25,767 nucleotides of DNA from an uncultured Lachnospiraceae bacterium (GTDB lineage: Bacteria > Bacillota > Clostridia > Lachnospirales > Lachnospiraceae). The notes beneath the pieces were generated by a model. It was not told where the DNA came from, made no database searches, and worked only from the letters and a program-made list of their open reading frames with translations. The translations under genes and the position numbers were made by a program. The stretch covers positions 1-25,767 of the forward strand of contig CAJUQO010000048.1 of NCBI GenBank assembly GCA_910588295.1, in the 5' to 3' direction. Shown in pieces: positions 15,350 to 23,356 of the stretch; within the stretch, counting starts at the first letter, position 1, and the number at the start of each line of letters is the position of its first letter.

Positions 15350-16891
15350 CTAAACGCCCGCCAACCGATAAGACATCAGCAGTACCAGAATGGTATCGGG
15401 ATCTTCGATATCCAGCCCTGTCAGCCGACGGATATGATCCATGCGGCGGCAAAAAGTCGTCCGGTGAACGTAGATCCGCTCTGCCGCCGCCGTCATATTC
15501 ATGCCGCACTGAAGATAGGCCTGCAATGTCCGGGCCAGTTCCGTGTGATGTTCGTCATCATGGGCAAATAGCTGTATGAGGGCCGGATGGCAGAGCATGG
15601 AATCCGGTAGCTCCTCCCGCACCTTTCCCAGCATATACTCCAGCCGGTAATCGTCAAACAGATAATACCAGAAATGCGGATGCTTTGTCTGCCCGATCCG
15701 GAGCGCCACATCCGCCGCACGGACGGCATAGGGAATCAGCGAAAAATCGCAGAACCGGGAACTGATACCGGCATTGCAGACATGGTCACGGACGAAGGAA
15801 GCCACCCGCTGATGAAAACTGTGCTGATCCGTATCTTCTTTTGACAGGCTCAGATTGATCAGCCAAAAAACCGCCAGGCCGTCCATAACCGCACAGGAAT
15901 TGGGCCACTCGCCCTCCAGCTCCCGGATCAGGTAGGGCAGCGTAGTCGCCAGCTGAGTATTCCAGCCCGCAGCCTCATAAAACCGCAACTTGATCACTGT
16001 GTACAGGTCACTTCTTTCCCATCCCACCTTTTTCAGAACTGCCGACTGAAAAGAAGGATCCGTTTTCTCATCGGCCGCCAGCGCCTGAAACAGATGATGG
16101 AGCTGATCCCTGGCGCCCCTGCCGGTAAAATCCGGGCTGTGCGCAAACAGCTCTTCCAGATGAGCGATAAATCGGTCAAAAATCTCCCTGGCTCCCACCG
16201 GAATCCGGCTGCCTTTCCCACCGACATGCATGACCACCCGCGCACAATACATACCGTTTAAAAAAATATTGCCGCACAGTGCGTCAAAACTGTTGACTTC
16301 CTCAAAATAGTAGAAAGATTCCTTCAGTTCCGCTGCTGCGTGGAAATCCGGATTCATCATCAGCGATTGTGCCACCTCACGGGTAACATAATCCACTTTT
16401 GTATCTATCAACGCCCTGTAATCCGGCGTACTGTACAGATTATTAAAATCCACATCAATGACCGCATACGCCCAGTCAAGCATGTCCCGTCCCCGGGCCA
16501 TGATCTTCCGGGCATCCTCTCTGTGGATAATCTCCTCAAAGAAGCGGGCATCCCAGCGCATCAGTTCGTTCCATACCTCCAGGAGCTCGTCCCGCACAAG
16601 TTCCGGCGGCGTGTTCTCCGATAATACGGCATACGTATCTTTTGCCCAAGCTTCCGCCGCCGTTGCCGCACAGGGATCACAGAAAAGGAACATTCCCGGT
16701 TCTCGGGCAGACAACCGCGCCAGGTCTTCCCCCCTTTCCAACAGATACAGAACCCCCTGTTCCTGAAAATGTTCCTCTGCCCGCCAAAGGCGCACCTTCC
16801 TAACTGCCAAACCCGTCGTCTGGATATTTTCCCGCTGTAACGCATATTTTTTTGATATGCGGTAAAACAGCATCTCCGCAGTAATTTCCAT
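15350..16891 (-). CDS. PucR/CdaR-type transcriptional regulator
   Basis: A 513-residue protein from ATG 16891, chosen because GGTGGGGG lies 5 bases upstream; an in-frame GTG at 16903 overlaps that site. The C-terminal 70 residues are the PucR-type helix-turn-helix: ELARTLQAYLQCGMNMT, AAAERIYVHRTTFCRRM, then a terminal LLMSYRLAG. This is the part shared with CdaR and PurR/PucR activators. The N-terminal 430 residues show no motif I can name; they are helix-rich and probably form the signal-sensing part. It is divergent from the UroD-family gene across 303 bases and is a plausible regulator of it. Single-gene transcript with its own promoter and terminator. Confidence 0.8.
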   Translation of the reverse strand: MEITAEMLFYRISKKYALQRENIQTTGLAVRKVRLWRAEEHFQEQGVLYLLERGEDLARLSAREPGMFLFCDPCAATAAEAWAKDTYAVLSENTPPELVRDELLEVWNELMRWDARFFEEIIHREDARKIMARGRDMLDWAYAVIDVDFNNLYSTPDYRALIDTKVDYVTREVAQSLMMNPDFHAAAELKESFYYFEEVNSFDALCGNIFLNGMYCARVVMHVGGKGSRIPVGAREIFDRFIAHLEELFAHSPDFTGRGARDQLHHLFQALAADEKTDPSFQSAVLKKVGWERSDLYTVIKLRFYEAAGWNTQLATTLPYLIRELEGEWPNSCAVMDGLAVFWLINLSLSKEDTDQHSFHQRVASFVRDHVCNAGISSRFCDFSLIPYAVRAADVALRIGQTKHPHFWYYLFDDYRLEYMLGKVREELPDSMLCHPALIQLFAHDDEHHTELARTLQAYLQCGMNMTAAAERIYVHRTTFCRRMDHIRRLTGLDIEDPDTILVLLMSYRLAGV

Positions 16892-16933
16892 CTTTTCCCC
16901 CACCAGCTTTTACCACTGTTTTGTACGCTACAC

Positions 16934-16962
16934 ATTGTAGCATGAAGAAATCAAAATAACAA
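16934..16962 (-). promoter_or_regulatory. Promoter of the PucR-like gene
   Basis: On the minus strand TTGTTA (16957-16962) and TACAAT (16934-16939) are 17 bases apart, about 43 bases before the chosen start. Confidence 0.6.
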
Positions 16963-16996
16963 CAAACGGCGGCTGTAATTTTTTTCGGAACGCCGC

Positions 16997-17002
16997 TATA
17001 CT
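16997..17002 (+). promoter_or_regulatory. Likely -10 box of the UroD-family gene
   Basis: TATACT is a good -10 box. The matching -35 position (TGTAAT) is poor, which fits an activator-dependent promoter. Transcription would start near 17009, so the structured element at 17013-17142 would form the 5' leader. Confidence 0.45.
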
Positions 17003-17012
17003 TTCTTTATCA

Positions 17013-17142
17013 GTAACTGTTCAGCGCCTTCACAGTTACATGCAAAAAGCCATTGAAAATCGGTTTCGCCGACAGGCTTTTGCACACCTGAATCATGTTC
17101 TTACGGTCTCAGCAGCAAGTGCTCCGATCTGTGCTGAACAGT
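17013..17142 (+). promoter_or_regulatory. Highly structured leader RNA or MITE-like repeat
   Basis: Four nested or competing pairings are visible. (1) GTAACTG 17013-17019 with CAGTTAC 17033-17039. (2) ACTGTTCAGCGC 17016-17027 with GTGCTGAACAGT 17131-17142, closing the whole element. (3) TGCAAAAAGCC 17041-17051 with GGCTTTTGCA 17075-17084. (4) TCGG 17060-17063 with CCGA 17069-17072 inside (3). Pairings 1 and 2 share bases and so exclude each other, as in a regulatory switch. No protein frame fits here. I do not recognise a known riboswitch. The terminal inverted repeats also fit a small non-autonomous mobile repeat. Confidence 0.55.
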
Positions 17143-17194
17143 CGCTTCTATCAACTAATCATTCTGCGGAGGAAAATTCAAGGAGGAAAACATT

Positions 17195-18448
17195 ATGGAT
17201 GAAAAAACTGCCAAACTGTTTGCGGAGCGGATCAACCGCATGGAGACGGCCATCGCCCTGGGAACGCCCGACCGGGTGCCGGTGTTCGCTTTTTTCGCCT
17301 CTTACGTGCAGAGGTGTAACGGCTCCAGCTACAGGGATATCTACTATGATTATGAGAAAGCCGGGGAGGCCGCCGTCAAATTCTTTGCGGAGCATCCCCT
17401 GTGCGATGTACATACCTTCTCCGGGTTCACCAGCGGGCGGGCCAACGAGCTGGCCGACTCCCAGATGATTGACTGGCCCGGAAAACCCGGCACCATCGTC
17501 TCCGATTACAGTTCCCACCAGGTCATTGAGCGGGAATTCATGACACCGGAAGAATATCCGGAGATGTTAAACGATTTCACCGGTTTTATGATCCGCAAAT
17601 ATATCCCCCGGGCTTATCCCACGCTGAAGGGGCTGGCCGGCCTCAGCCTGACGCCCACCGTGGTCTTAAGCACCGGTATGCTCTCACCCTTCTATAATCC
17701 GGAGGCCCAGGAAGCTTTCCGGCTTCTGGCAAAGATCGGCGAGGAGGATGCCAAAGCCGGGGCCGCCACCGGAAAATATATGCAGCAGCTCGCCGAGCTG
17801 GGCTTCCCCGGCATGATCAGCGGTATCTCCGAGGCTCCCTACGACATCCTGGGGGATTATTTCCGCGGCACCATGGGCATCTTCGAAGATCTGACCGACG
17901 AAGACATGCAGGAATACATAGAGCAGGCCTGCGACCTGTTCGCCAACCAGCAGATTCAGGCATTGCAGTATCTGCGTTTCGCGGATATGCCGGTGAAGCG
18001 CGTCTTCTTCCCGCTGCATAAGGCCATGGACGGCTTTATGAACGCCGAGCAGTACGAGCGCCTGTACTGGAAACCGCTGAAAAAGATCATGATGGCCCTG
18101 ATCGAATGGGGCGTGACGCCGCTGATCTACACGGAAGGCCCCTACAATACCCGTCTGGAACAGTTGACCGACGTGCCGAAGGGCAAGGTACTCTACCATT
18201 TCGAAAATGTAGATATGAAAGAGGCCAAACGGGTGCTGGGCGGCACAGCCTGCATCAGCGGCAATCTGCCCATAGCCCTGATGGAATTTGGCAAAAAAGA
18301 AGAAGTCGTCGAACAGACCAAACGTCTTTTGGACGACTGTATGCCCGGCGGCGGCTATGTGTTCGATTTCAACGGCTGCCTGGAAAACAGTAAGCCTGAG
18401 AACATGGACGCGCTGTTTGAGACTCTGGAGAAATACGGGAAATATTAA
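17195..18448 (+). CDS. Uroporphyrinogen decarboxylase-family protein (methyltransferase type)
   Basis: A 417-residue protein of the URO-D/MtaA superfamily. Start and end match: ERINRMETAIALGTPDRVPV at the N-terminus and GGGYVFDFNGCLENSKPENM at the C-terminus. It is not a heme-pathway HemE; family members of this length in anaerobes are mostly corrinoid-dependent methyltransferases. The zinc-ligand motif HxCG of MtaA appears here as YTEG (about residue 311), while the later Cys (NGC, about residue 392) is kept, so metal binding must differ or substrate chemistry is unusual. No corrinoid protein gene is adjacent. AAGGAGG is 8 bases before the ATG. It is divergent from the PucR-like gene, its probable regulator. 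Confidence 0.82.
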   Translation: MDEKTAKLFAERINRMETAIALGTPDRVPVFAFFASYVQRCNGSSYRDIYYDYEKAGEAAVKFFAEHPLCDVHTFSGFTSGRANELADSQMIDWPGKPGTIVSDYSSHQVIEREFMTPEEYPEMLNDFTGFMIRKYIPRAYPTLKGLAGLSLTPTVVLSTGMLSPFYNPEAQEAFRLLAKIGEEDAKAGAATGKYMQQLAELGFPGMISGISEAPYDILGDYFRGTMGIFEDLTDEDMQEYIEQACDLFANQQIQALQYLRFADMPVKRVFFPLHKAMDGFMNAEQYERLYWKPLKKIMMALIEWGVTPLIYTEGPYNTRLEQLTDVPKGKVLYHFENVDMKEAKRVLGGTACISGNLPIALMEFGKKEEVVEQTKRLLDDCMPGGGYVFDFNGCLENSKPENMDALFETLEKYGKY

Positions 18449-18459
18449 TGTGAGAAAAA

Positions 18460-18498
18460 ACCTGCCGCACCGGGAACATATCCCGCGTAGCGGCAGGT
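18460..18498 (-). terminator. Bidirectional terminator between UroD-family gene and small gene
   Basis: ACCTGCCGC (18460-18468) pairs with GCGGCAGGT (18490-18498), with an inner CGGGA/TCCCG stem. On the minus strand it is followed by TTTTTT, an excellent terminator for the 18510 gene; on the plus strand only a weak T-rich stretch follows. Confidence 0.8.
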
Positions 18499-18509
18499 CT
18501 TCTGCATAA

Positions 18510-18839
18510 CTATCCGAAAAATCCGAAAAATCCTTTTTTCTTGGATTTTTGAGGTTTCTGAACCGTCTTATTTTCCTCACGCCGCCTCTTGTCACGGTAA
18601 TCGGCGATCGCTTGATATAATTGATAAACCTCCTCCTTGCTGCAGCACCAGCTGAACGGAACGTCAATATCCTCGAACCTGGCGCAGATCCTCTTGTACT
18701 TAATATCGCTGATATCAATGGCGCTGCCAGGCTCGCGTCCGTCAAATACCTCCTCAAATATATCTCTGATCTTGATATATTTCGTCGGATTATCCGCGGT
18801 CAGCTTAGTCACCCTGTCCCAATACTCCCTGCTTACCAT
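18510..18839 (-). CDS. Small hypothetical protein with basic tail
   Basis: 109 residues from ATG 18839, which follows AGGAGGGGG at good spacing (an in-frame TTG at 18860 lies upstream of that site). No family recognised. The body (1-85) is a soluble, mixed alpha/beta-looking domain containing KYIKIRDIFEEVFDG, DISDIKYKRICARFEDIDVPF and a tryptophan/double-cysteine WCC. It ends in a Lys/Arg-rich linker and the tail GFFGFFG, coded partly by a repeated ATCCGAAAA unit. The tail could insert in a membrane or bind a partner. It lies 82 bases downstream of iorB on the same strand, and its stem-loop terminator ends this transcription unit. Confidence 0.7.
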   Translation of the reverse strand: MVSREYWDRVTKLTADNPTKYIKIRDIFEEVFDGREPGSAIDISDIKYKRICARFEDIDVPFSWCCSKEEVYQLYQAIADYRDKRRREENKTVQKPQKSKKKGFFGFFG

Positions 18840-18921
18840 TTGCCCCCTCCTTCCGTCCAAAAAAAATATTTTTTAAACAATTTCTTTACCACCACATTCT
18901 AACATGAACAGAAAAAAATTG

Positions 18922-19491
18922 CTACCTTCCCAGGGAAAAAGCTTTCTTATTCATCTCCAGAAATTTCTTCGGCACACAGGCCTCCAGGGCTTCCTCCCAG
19001 ATCTCCGCCCCGATCTCCGGGAAATAGCGGGACAGCCTTCCCATCAGCACGATATTCACGGCTTTGGAGGAACCGGCCTCCTCGGCCAGGGCCAGGAAAT
19101 CTCCGGCATCCACCTTCGCCCCCGCGGCCCGCATCTTCTCCGCCAGATCCCCGGGATACTCGGCGGCGCCAATGATCACCGGCATGGGCTCCACTTCCTG
19201 GGTATTGGTGATGATCTGCCCCTCCGGTTTTAAATACTCCAGCCACCGGGCAGCCTCCAGAAGCTCGAAGGAGACGATCACATCCGCTTCCCCTTTATCG
19301 ATCACCGGGGAATATACTTTATCCCCGTAGCGCACATATGTCACCACGCTGCCGCCGCGCTGGCTCATGCCATGAACCTCGGATACCTTCACATCATAGC
19401 CCCGGCCCAGCAGCACATGGCCCAACACCTTGCTGGCCAGGAGGGTTCCCTGGCCGCCCACACCCACGATCATAATATTTTTCGTATCCAT
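18922..19491 (-). CDS. iorB: Indolepyruvate:ferredoxin oxidoreductase, beta subunit
   Basis: The gamma-type (POR_gamma) subunit of the enzyme that converts arylpyruvates plus CoA to arylacetyl-CoA, CO2 and reduced ferredoxin. 189 residues from ATG 19491; GAGGAG precedes it inside the end of iorA. The family stretch IMIVGVGGQGTLLASKVLG (about 6-24) and the VHGMSQRGGSVVTYVRYG segment are intact. The start lies 4 bases after the iorA stop, so the two subunits are translationally coupled. Frames extending to 19575 upstream overlap iorA and lack a ribosome site. Confidence 0.93.
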   Translation of the reverse strand: MDTKNIMIVGVGGQGTLLASKVLGHVLLGRGYDVKVSEVHGMSQRGGSVVTYVRYGDKVYSPVIDKGEADVIVSFELLEAARWLEYLKPEGQIITNTQEVEPMPVIIGAAEYPGDLAEKMRAAGAKVDAGDFLALAEEAGSSKAVNIVLMGRLSRYFPEIGAEIWEEALEACVPKKFLEMNKKAFSLGR

Positions 19492-19495
19492 CCTC

Positions 19496-21229
19496 TCACT
19501 CCTCTTTGCTTTCCAGCGCGTCAAACTTACACATCTGCGTACACACGCCGCAGCCGACGCACAGCGTCGCATCAATCACGGCCTTTTTATCCCTGACCGC
19601 AATGGCCGGACAGCCGATGCGCATACAAGATTTACAGCCCACGCAGTTCTCCGTGTTGACTTTCAAAGGAGCCTTATGTACTGTCCCCCTGATCATGACG
19701 CAGGGGCGGCGGCTGATGATGATAGACGGCTCCGCAACCGCCAGTTCCTCCTTCAGCACCGTATCCACCCGGGCCAGATCGTAGGGATCCACCACCCGCA
19801 CCCGGTTAAAGCCGACGGCCCGGCACAGAGCTTCCAGATCCACCTTGCCCGCGGGCTCTCCCCGCAGATTCTTCCCGGTGGTGGGATTCTGCTGATGCCC
19901 CGTCATGCCGGTGATGGAATTATCCAGGATAATAATGGTGGAATTAGTCATATTGTAAGCAATGTCTGTTATACCCGTAATGCCCGAATGGATAAAGGTG
20001 GAATCTCCGATCACACCCACGCTGTGCCGCTCCCCCTCCGCGCCCATGGCAAGGTTGAAGCCGTGAAGGCCGGAGCAGGAAGCGCCCATACAGACATTTA
20101 AGTCCATGGCATTCAAGGGCGCCACCGCCCCCAACGTATAGCAGCCGATATCGCCGTAGACCATGCATTTCTGTTTCTTCAAAGTATAGAAAATACCCCT
20201 GTGAGGACATCCGGCGCACATCACCGGCGGGCGGGGCGGGATCGTATCGGCGATGGAGAGGGTTCCTGGCTCCTCCTGCCCCATGCAAGCCCGCACCAGG
20301 TTCTGGGAAAACTCACCGCAGACAGGGAACAGCTCCTTGCCGGACACCGCAATCCCCAGCTTCCGACAGTGATCCTCAATGATCGGATCCAGTTCTTCCA
20401 GCACCACCACCCGATCCACCTTCGCCGCGAAATCGCGGATCAGCTTCTCGGGAAGGGGCCAGGTCATGCCCAGCTTCAGGATGCTGGCTTTATCTCCGAA
20501 CACTTCTTTGGCATACTGGTAGGAGGTAGACGCCGTGATAATGCCGAGAGCCGTGTCCCCCATCTCCATCCGGTTCAGCCCGCAGTCCTCCGCATAAGCC
20601 GTGAGAGCTTTCGTCCGCTCCTCCACCCGCACGTGGGCGTTGCGGGAATTGACCGTCATCATGACCTTCCCCGGATCTTTTACATAGGGCGTCTGGGGCG
20701 GACAGACCCGCTCCCCCGGTTCCACCACGCTCTGGGAATGGGCCACCCGGGTACACATTTTCACAAAGACAGGCGTATGATATTTCTCGGAAAGCTCATA
20801 GGCTTTGATGGCAAACAGACGCGCTTCTTCTGAATCCGCCGGCTCCAGCATCGGCACCTTGGCCGCCCGGGCGTAATGCCGGGAATCCTGCTCGTTCTGG
20901 GAGGAATGCATCCCCGGATCGTCGGCCACGCAGATCACCAGTCCCGCGTTCAGTCCCTGATAAGAGATCGTAAACAGCGGGTCGGCCGCCACATTAAGCC
21001 CCACATGCTTCATGGCGCAGGCGCTTCGTCTGCCGCCCAGGCTGGCGCCGTGGGCCACCTCCAGAGCCACCTTCTCGTTGGGAGCCCACTCGCAGTAGAT
21101 ATCGTCATACAGCGCCGCCTCCTCAGTTATCTCCGTACTGGGCGTTCCGGGATAACTGGAGATCACCGCGCAGCCCGCCTCATACAGACCGCGGGCCACG
21201 GCTTTATTTCCCAGCATCAGTTCCTTCAT
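19496..21229 (-). CDS. iorA: Indolepyruvate:ferredoxin oxidoreductase, alpha subunit
   Basis: A 577-residue catalytic subunit. N-terminal pyrimidine-binding domain (SSYPGTPSTEITE near 24-36, NEKVALEVAHGAS near 51-63), then the thiamine diphosphate domain (CAGCPHRG, YGDIGCYTLG, GDSTFIHSGI ... ILDNSITGMTG), and a C-terminal ferredoxin module with two 4Fe-4S motifs (CVGCKSC from 529, CVGCGVC from 557). Length and order are those of normal IorA. It decarboxylates indolepyruvate, phenylpyruvate and 4-hydroxyphenylpyruvate formed from Trp, Phe and Tyr by transamination. AAGGAGG lies 7 bases before ATG 21229. It follows the TrpR-like gene by 19 bases in one operon. Confidence 0.95.
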   Translation of the reverse strand: MKELMLGNKAVARGLYEAGCAVISSYPGTPSTEITEEAALYDDIYCEWAPNEKVALEVAHGASLGGRRSACAMKHVGLNVAADPLFTISYQGLNAGLVICVADDPGMHSSQNEQDSRHYARAAKVPMLEPADSEEARLFAIKAYELSEKYHTPVFVKMCTRVAHSQSVVEPGERVCPPQTPYVKDPGKVMMTVNSRNAHVRVEERTKALTAYAEDCGLNRMEMGDTALGIITASTSYQYAKEVFGDKASILKLGMTWPLPEKLIRDFAAKVDRVVVLEELDPIIEDHCRKLGIAVSGKELFPVCGEFSQNLVRACMGQEEPGTLSIADTIPPRPPVMCAGCPHRGIFYTLKKQKCMVYGDIGCYTLGAVAPLNAMDLNVCMGASCSGLHGFNLAMGAEGERHSVGVIGDSTFIHSGITGITDIAYNMTNSTIIILDNSITGMTGHQQNPTTGKNLRGEPAGKVDLEALCRAVGFNRVRVVDPYDLARVDTVLKEELAVAEPSIIISRRPCVMIRGTVHKAPLKVNTENCVGCKSCMRIGCPAIAVRDKKAVIDATLCVGCGVCTQMCKFDALESKEE

Positions 21230-21248
21230 TGCCTATCCTCCTTCGCAA

Positions 21249-21545
21249 TTATTCAGTATCTTCTCTCAGTCTCTCTATCACCGTGGGCAGACAGCCTGTC
21301 CCGTAGTTCAGCATCCGTTTTACACGGCTTATGGTAGCCGTGCTGGCGCTGGTCTCCTCCAGGATCTCCAGATATACCTTATCCTTTAACAGCAGAGAGG
21401 CCACCGCATACCGCTGCTCCATGGCAGACAGTTCCGTGGGAGAACACAAATCCTCAAAAAAGTGACGGCATTCCTCCACGCTCTGCAGCTTCATGATAGC
21501 CTCATACATCTCTGTCACATGTTCTTTTTTCACAACCTTTGCCAT
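21249..21545 (-). CDS. YerC/YecD-family TrpR-like DNA-binding protein
   Basis: 98 residues from ATG 21545, with GGAGGTG five bases upstream. The body matches the TrpR-related YerC/YecD family: a leading helical part (MYEAIMKLQSVEECRHFFED), LCSPTELSAMEQRYAVASLL, and the DNA-recognition helices (YLEILEETSASTATISRVKR). It ends in RMLNYGTGC. TrpR itself represses trp genes when bound to tryptophan; the YerC group is less studied. Its place between an acyl-CoA ligase (13 bases upstream) and iorA (19 bases downstream) suggests it may sense an aromatic amino acid or its product and tune this operon. That role is inference. Confidence 0.88.
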   Translation of the reverse strand: MAKVVKKEHVTEMYEAIMKLQSVEECRHFFEDLCSPTELSAMEQRYAVASLLLKDKVYLEILEETSASTATISRVKRMLNYGTGCLPTVIERLREDTE

Positions 21546-21558
21546 AGGAACACCTCCG

Positions 21559-23193
21559 TCAACCCCTGTTTTCCCTGGCAACCAGATTCTCCGCGCCGTA
21601 CTGCCTGCGCAGCTTCGGCTTCTCAATCTTTCCGGTTGCATTCCGGGGTATTTCCGCAAAAATAATTTCCTTCGGCCGTTTGTACCGGGGCAGCCCCAGA
21701 CAGAACCCGTCGATCTCCTCCTTTGTACAGGCCATGCCCTCCTTGATCTCAATGACCGCCGCGGTCTTCTCGCCAAGGCGGCGGTCGGGCAGCCCGATGA
21801 CCGCCGCGTCCTTGACTTTTTCAAAACGCCGGAGGAAATCCTCGATCTGCACCGGGTAAATATTCTCACCGCCGCTGACGATCACATCCTTCTTCCGGTC
21901 CACCAGGAAATAGAAGCCGTCCTCATCCTGCATGGCCATATCGCCGGTCAGAAGCCACCCGTCTTTCAATACCTCCGCCGTAGCCCTATCATCATTATAA
22001 TAACAGGTCATAAGCCCCGGTCCCTTCACGCAGAGCTCGCCCACGTCGCCCTGTTTCACAGGCTCGCCGTTTTCATCGACCACCTTGCACTCCCAGCGGT
22101 ATCCCGGCACGCCGATGGCTCCCACCTTATGTATGTTTTCCACGCCCAGATGCACACAGCCGGGGCCTGTGGACTCGGAGAGGCCATAGTTGGTATCATA
22201 GCCATGGTGAGGGAAGTATTCTTTCCAGCGTTTGATCAGAGACGGCGGCACCGGCTGGGCGCCGATATGCATCAGCCGCCATTGATCCAGCTCATAATCG
22301 GAAAGTTTTAGATCTCCTCTGTCCAGGGCGTCCAGGATATCCTGAGCCCAGGGAACCAGAAGCCAGACAATCGTACAGTGTTCTTTAGACACGGCGGACA
22401 GGATCGTCTCCGGCAGAGTTCCTTTCAGCAGAACAGACCGGCTTCCGGCCACCAGGCTGCCCATCCAATGGAATTTCGCCCCGGTATGGTAGAGGGGGGG
22501 GATACACAGGAAGGTATCCTCCCGGCCGGTGCCGTGGTGTTTCTGCTCCATCTCGGCAGCCTGAGTCAGACTCTTATGTTTATGCAGGATGGCTTTGGGG
22601 AAGCCTGTGGTTCCCGAAGAAAAATAGATAGCGCCGTAATCCTCATCGGTGATCTCCACATGGGGCGGCTGACTGGAACAGTCCGCTACCAGCTCATGAT
22701 AGCTCTCGGCAAAACCAGGACAGTGATCCCCCACATAGATCAGCAGACGGCCTTTGCATAAACGTTCCGCATGGCACTGGATACGTTCTGTAAAAGCAGG
22801 GCCGAACACCAGCATATCCACCTCGGCCAGCTCTGCGCAGTACAGAATCTCCTCCGAATCGTAGCGGAAATTAAACGGCACCGCGATGGCGCCGCTTTTT
22901 AAAACACCGAAATAAATCGGAAGCCATTCCAGGCAGTTGTACATCAGTATGGCAACCTTATCGCCTTTCCGGATTCCCCGGTTGATCAGCAAATTGGCAA
23001 AACGGTTGGCCTTCTCATCAAACACGTTCCAGGTGATCTCATGGCGATAGGGTGTAAAACCGGTGGGCTGCATCAGCTCCGACTCCTTCCAGTCCGTTCT
23101 GCGGGTATCTTTTTCATCCGGGTTCAGCTCTACCAAGGCCACTTCGTCCGGATATAATCTTGCATTCCTCTCCAGGAATTCCATTACGGGCAT
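21559..23193 (-). CDS. AMP-forming acyl-CoA ligase (ANL superfamily)
   Basis: A 544-residue adenylate-forming ligase that activates a carboxylic acid to its CoA thioester via an acyl-AMP. It has the signature YFSSGTTGFPKAILHKH near 189-205, the YGLSES aromatic-binding loop, the GWLLTGDMAMQDEDGFYFLVDR hinge and, near the end, the catalytic Lys in NATGKIEKPKL. The first gene of the ligase-yerC-iorA-iorB operon; GAGAGG precedes ATG 23193. Substrate likely an aryl or phenylacetate-type acid, because IorAB makes the matching CoA thioesters, but medium-chain acids are possible. No clear promoter with both boxes was found in the 60 bases upstream. Confidence 0.9.
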   Translation of the reverse strand: MPVMEFLERNARLYPDEVALVELNPDEKDTRRTDWKESELMQPTGFTPYRHEITWNVFDEKANRFANLLINRGIRKGDKVAILMYNCLEWLPIYFGVLKSGAIAVPFNFRYDSEEILYCAELAEVDMLVFGPAFTERIQCHAERLCKGRLLIYVGDHCPGFAESYHELVADCSSQPPHVEITDEDYGAIYFSSGTTGFPKAILHKHKSLTQAAEMEQKHHGTGREDTFLCIPPLYHTGAKFHWMGSLVAGSRSVLLKGTLPETILSAVSKEHCTIVWLLVPWAQDILDALDRGDLKLSDYELDQWRLMHIGAQPVPPSLIKRWKEYFPHHGYDTNYGLSESTGPGCVHLGVENIHKVGAIGVPGYRWECKVVDENGEPVKQGDVGELCVKGPGLMTCYYNDDRATAEVLKDGWLLTGDMAMQDEDGFYFLVDRKKDVIVSGGENIYPVQIEDFLRRFEKVKDAAVIGLPDRRLGEKTAAVIEIKEGMACTKEEIDGFCLGLPRYKRPKEIIFAEIPRNATGKIEKPKLRRQYGAENLVARENRG

Positions 23194-23356
23194 CGCTTTT
23201 GTTCCTCTCTTTCAATCATGATCTTATACTCTTTTAAAGTTTTATGCGTTGACTCTTTTATTCACTAAAGTATCATATGGGTGGAGAAAAGTCAACCGGA
23301 AACAAAAGGGGCGCACGGATCACCCGCAGCGATTCAGACAAGCCGGACACATACGC

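Noticed and set aside
18493..18540. Short direct repeats ATCCGAAAA near 18512-18530 as a possible CRISPR or tandem array
   Set aside because: They are two copies inside the coding end of the small gene (the GFFGFFG tail), with no spacer structure.
17684..18757. Long minus-strand ORF of 357 codons opposite the UroD-family gene
   Set aside because: It is a mirror frame of a GC-rich gene; low-complexity His/Gly/Ala-rich translation, no motif, and it crosses a strong terminator.
23249..23276. Plus-strand promoter-like pair TTGACT and TATCAT with a 16-base spacer
   Set aside because: Only a shadow ORF antisense to the CDF gene lies downstream; an antisense RNA is possible but nothing else supports it.
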